A model generated the notes under the pieces. That model searched no databases. It saw nothing but the letters and a program-made list of their open reading frames with translations, and was not told the DNA's origin. A program made the position numbers and the translations under genes. Shown here piece by piece: positions 59,692-60,000 of a DNA stretch of 60,000 nucleotides. The stretch spans positions 1,993,366 through 2,053,365 of the forward strand of contig NMRA01000009.1 in NCBI GenBank assembly GCA_002633005.1, in the 5' to 3' direction. This stretch comes from Phoronis australis. Lineage: Eukaryota; Phoronida; Phoronidae. Numbering within the stretch: position 1 is the stretch's first letter; each line of letters opens with the position of its first letter.

Positions 59692-60000
59692 GTTGACTGA
59701 CTTGTAAACAAAAGCAAACGACGACCGAACTTATCACAACCGAGGTAGAACAATGACTGACTCGACAGCTCTCACAGTCAGACTATAATGAAAAGAAATT
59801 GGCGCGAAACTCTTGCCTCCCAAAACGTCACTTCCGGAGTAGAGGGCGAGAAATTAATCAAATTACGAAAAGCTGTAATTAAGTGAAAAATGTGTCTGGG
59901 ATAATCAACGAACCTTATTTTTGCTAAAAGCGACATGAAAAAGGGTTGCCTTCGCCTTTAACGTTATTTGCAGCGTAAAGTAATTATTTGAGGCGTTAAA

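Larger units (their letters stand above)
58675..59961. mobile_element. THAP-coding foldback element
   Basis: The ends are inverted repeats: TTAAAGGCGAAGGCAACC at 58675, its complement ending at 59961. The similarity continues inward for about 270 bases per arm, so each arm carries its own copy of the leader and THAP start codon (58935 on +, 59691 on -). A truncated relative is at 45751-46371. THAP domains are DNA-binding parts of P-element-type transposases, so a P-like origin is plausible, but no catalytic domain is present. Confidence 0.75.

Overview
This is a piece of an animal (invertebrate) genome. The evidence is split genes with GT-AG introns in consistent phases, large introns, AT-rich non-coding DNA full of transposon remnants, minisatellites and microsatellites, and two assembly gaps. 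The gene families (TRP-type channel with ankyrin repeats, secreted alpha-carbonic anhydrase, astacin with ShKT and WSC domains, THAP-bearing elements) and the genome texture fit a marine invertebrate deuterostome such as an acorn worm or amphioxus. The species call is inference; other marine invertebrates are not excluded.

I could assemble four multi-exon genes by eye, and every splice junction in each is in phase. (1) A TRP-like channel on the + strand, 1881-7826, 3 coding exons, 630 aa. (2) A secreted carbonic anhydrase on the - strand, 28604-10562, 9 exons, 439 aa. It carries about 140 residues of an unrecognised N-terminal domain ahead of a complete catalytic domain. (3) A paralogue of the first channel on the - strand, 45211-37000, with the same exon layout and phases, 642 aa. 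The two channel genes point towards each other and bracket the anhydrase gene. (4) An astacin metalloprotease on the - strand, 58542-47352, 11 exons, 444 aa: signal peptide, propeptide, catalytic domain, two ShKT domains and a WSC domain, with a TATA box upstream and a poly(A) signal downstream.

The rest is mostly mobile and repetitive DNA: a 1.3 kb foldback element with a tRNA-type Pol III promoter in each arm (25469-26787) and a single-arm relative (46372-46920); a THAP-coding foldback element (58675-59961) and a truncated relative (45751-46371); two copies of a 1.5 kb terminal-inverted-repeat element (21645-23155, 56262-57724); a 3.1 kb inverted-repeat element with a cysteine-rich protein tail (32172-35308); a LINE 3' tail (20605-20790); a three-copy dispersed repeat (13012, 30368, 31478); and minisatellites with 54, 33, 22 and about 26 bp units.

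No pathway obviously links the four genes. Two are membrane channels and two are secreted zinc enzymes. The clear local event is duplication of the channel gene.
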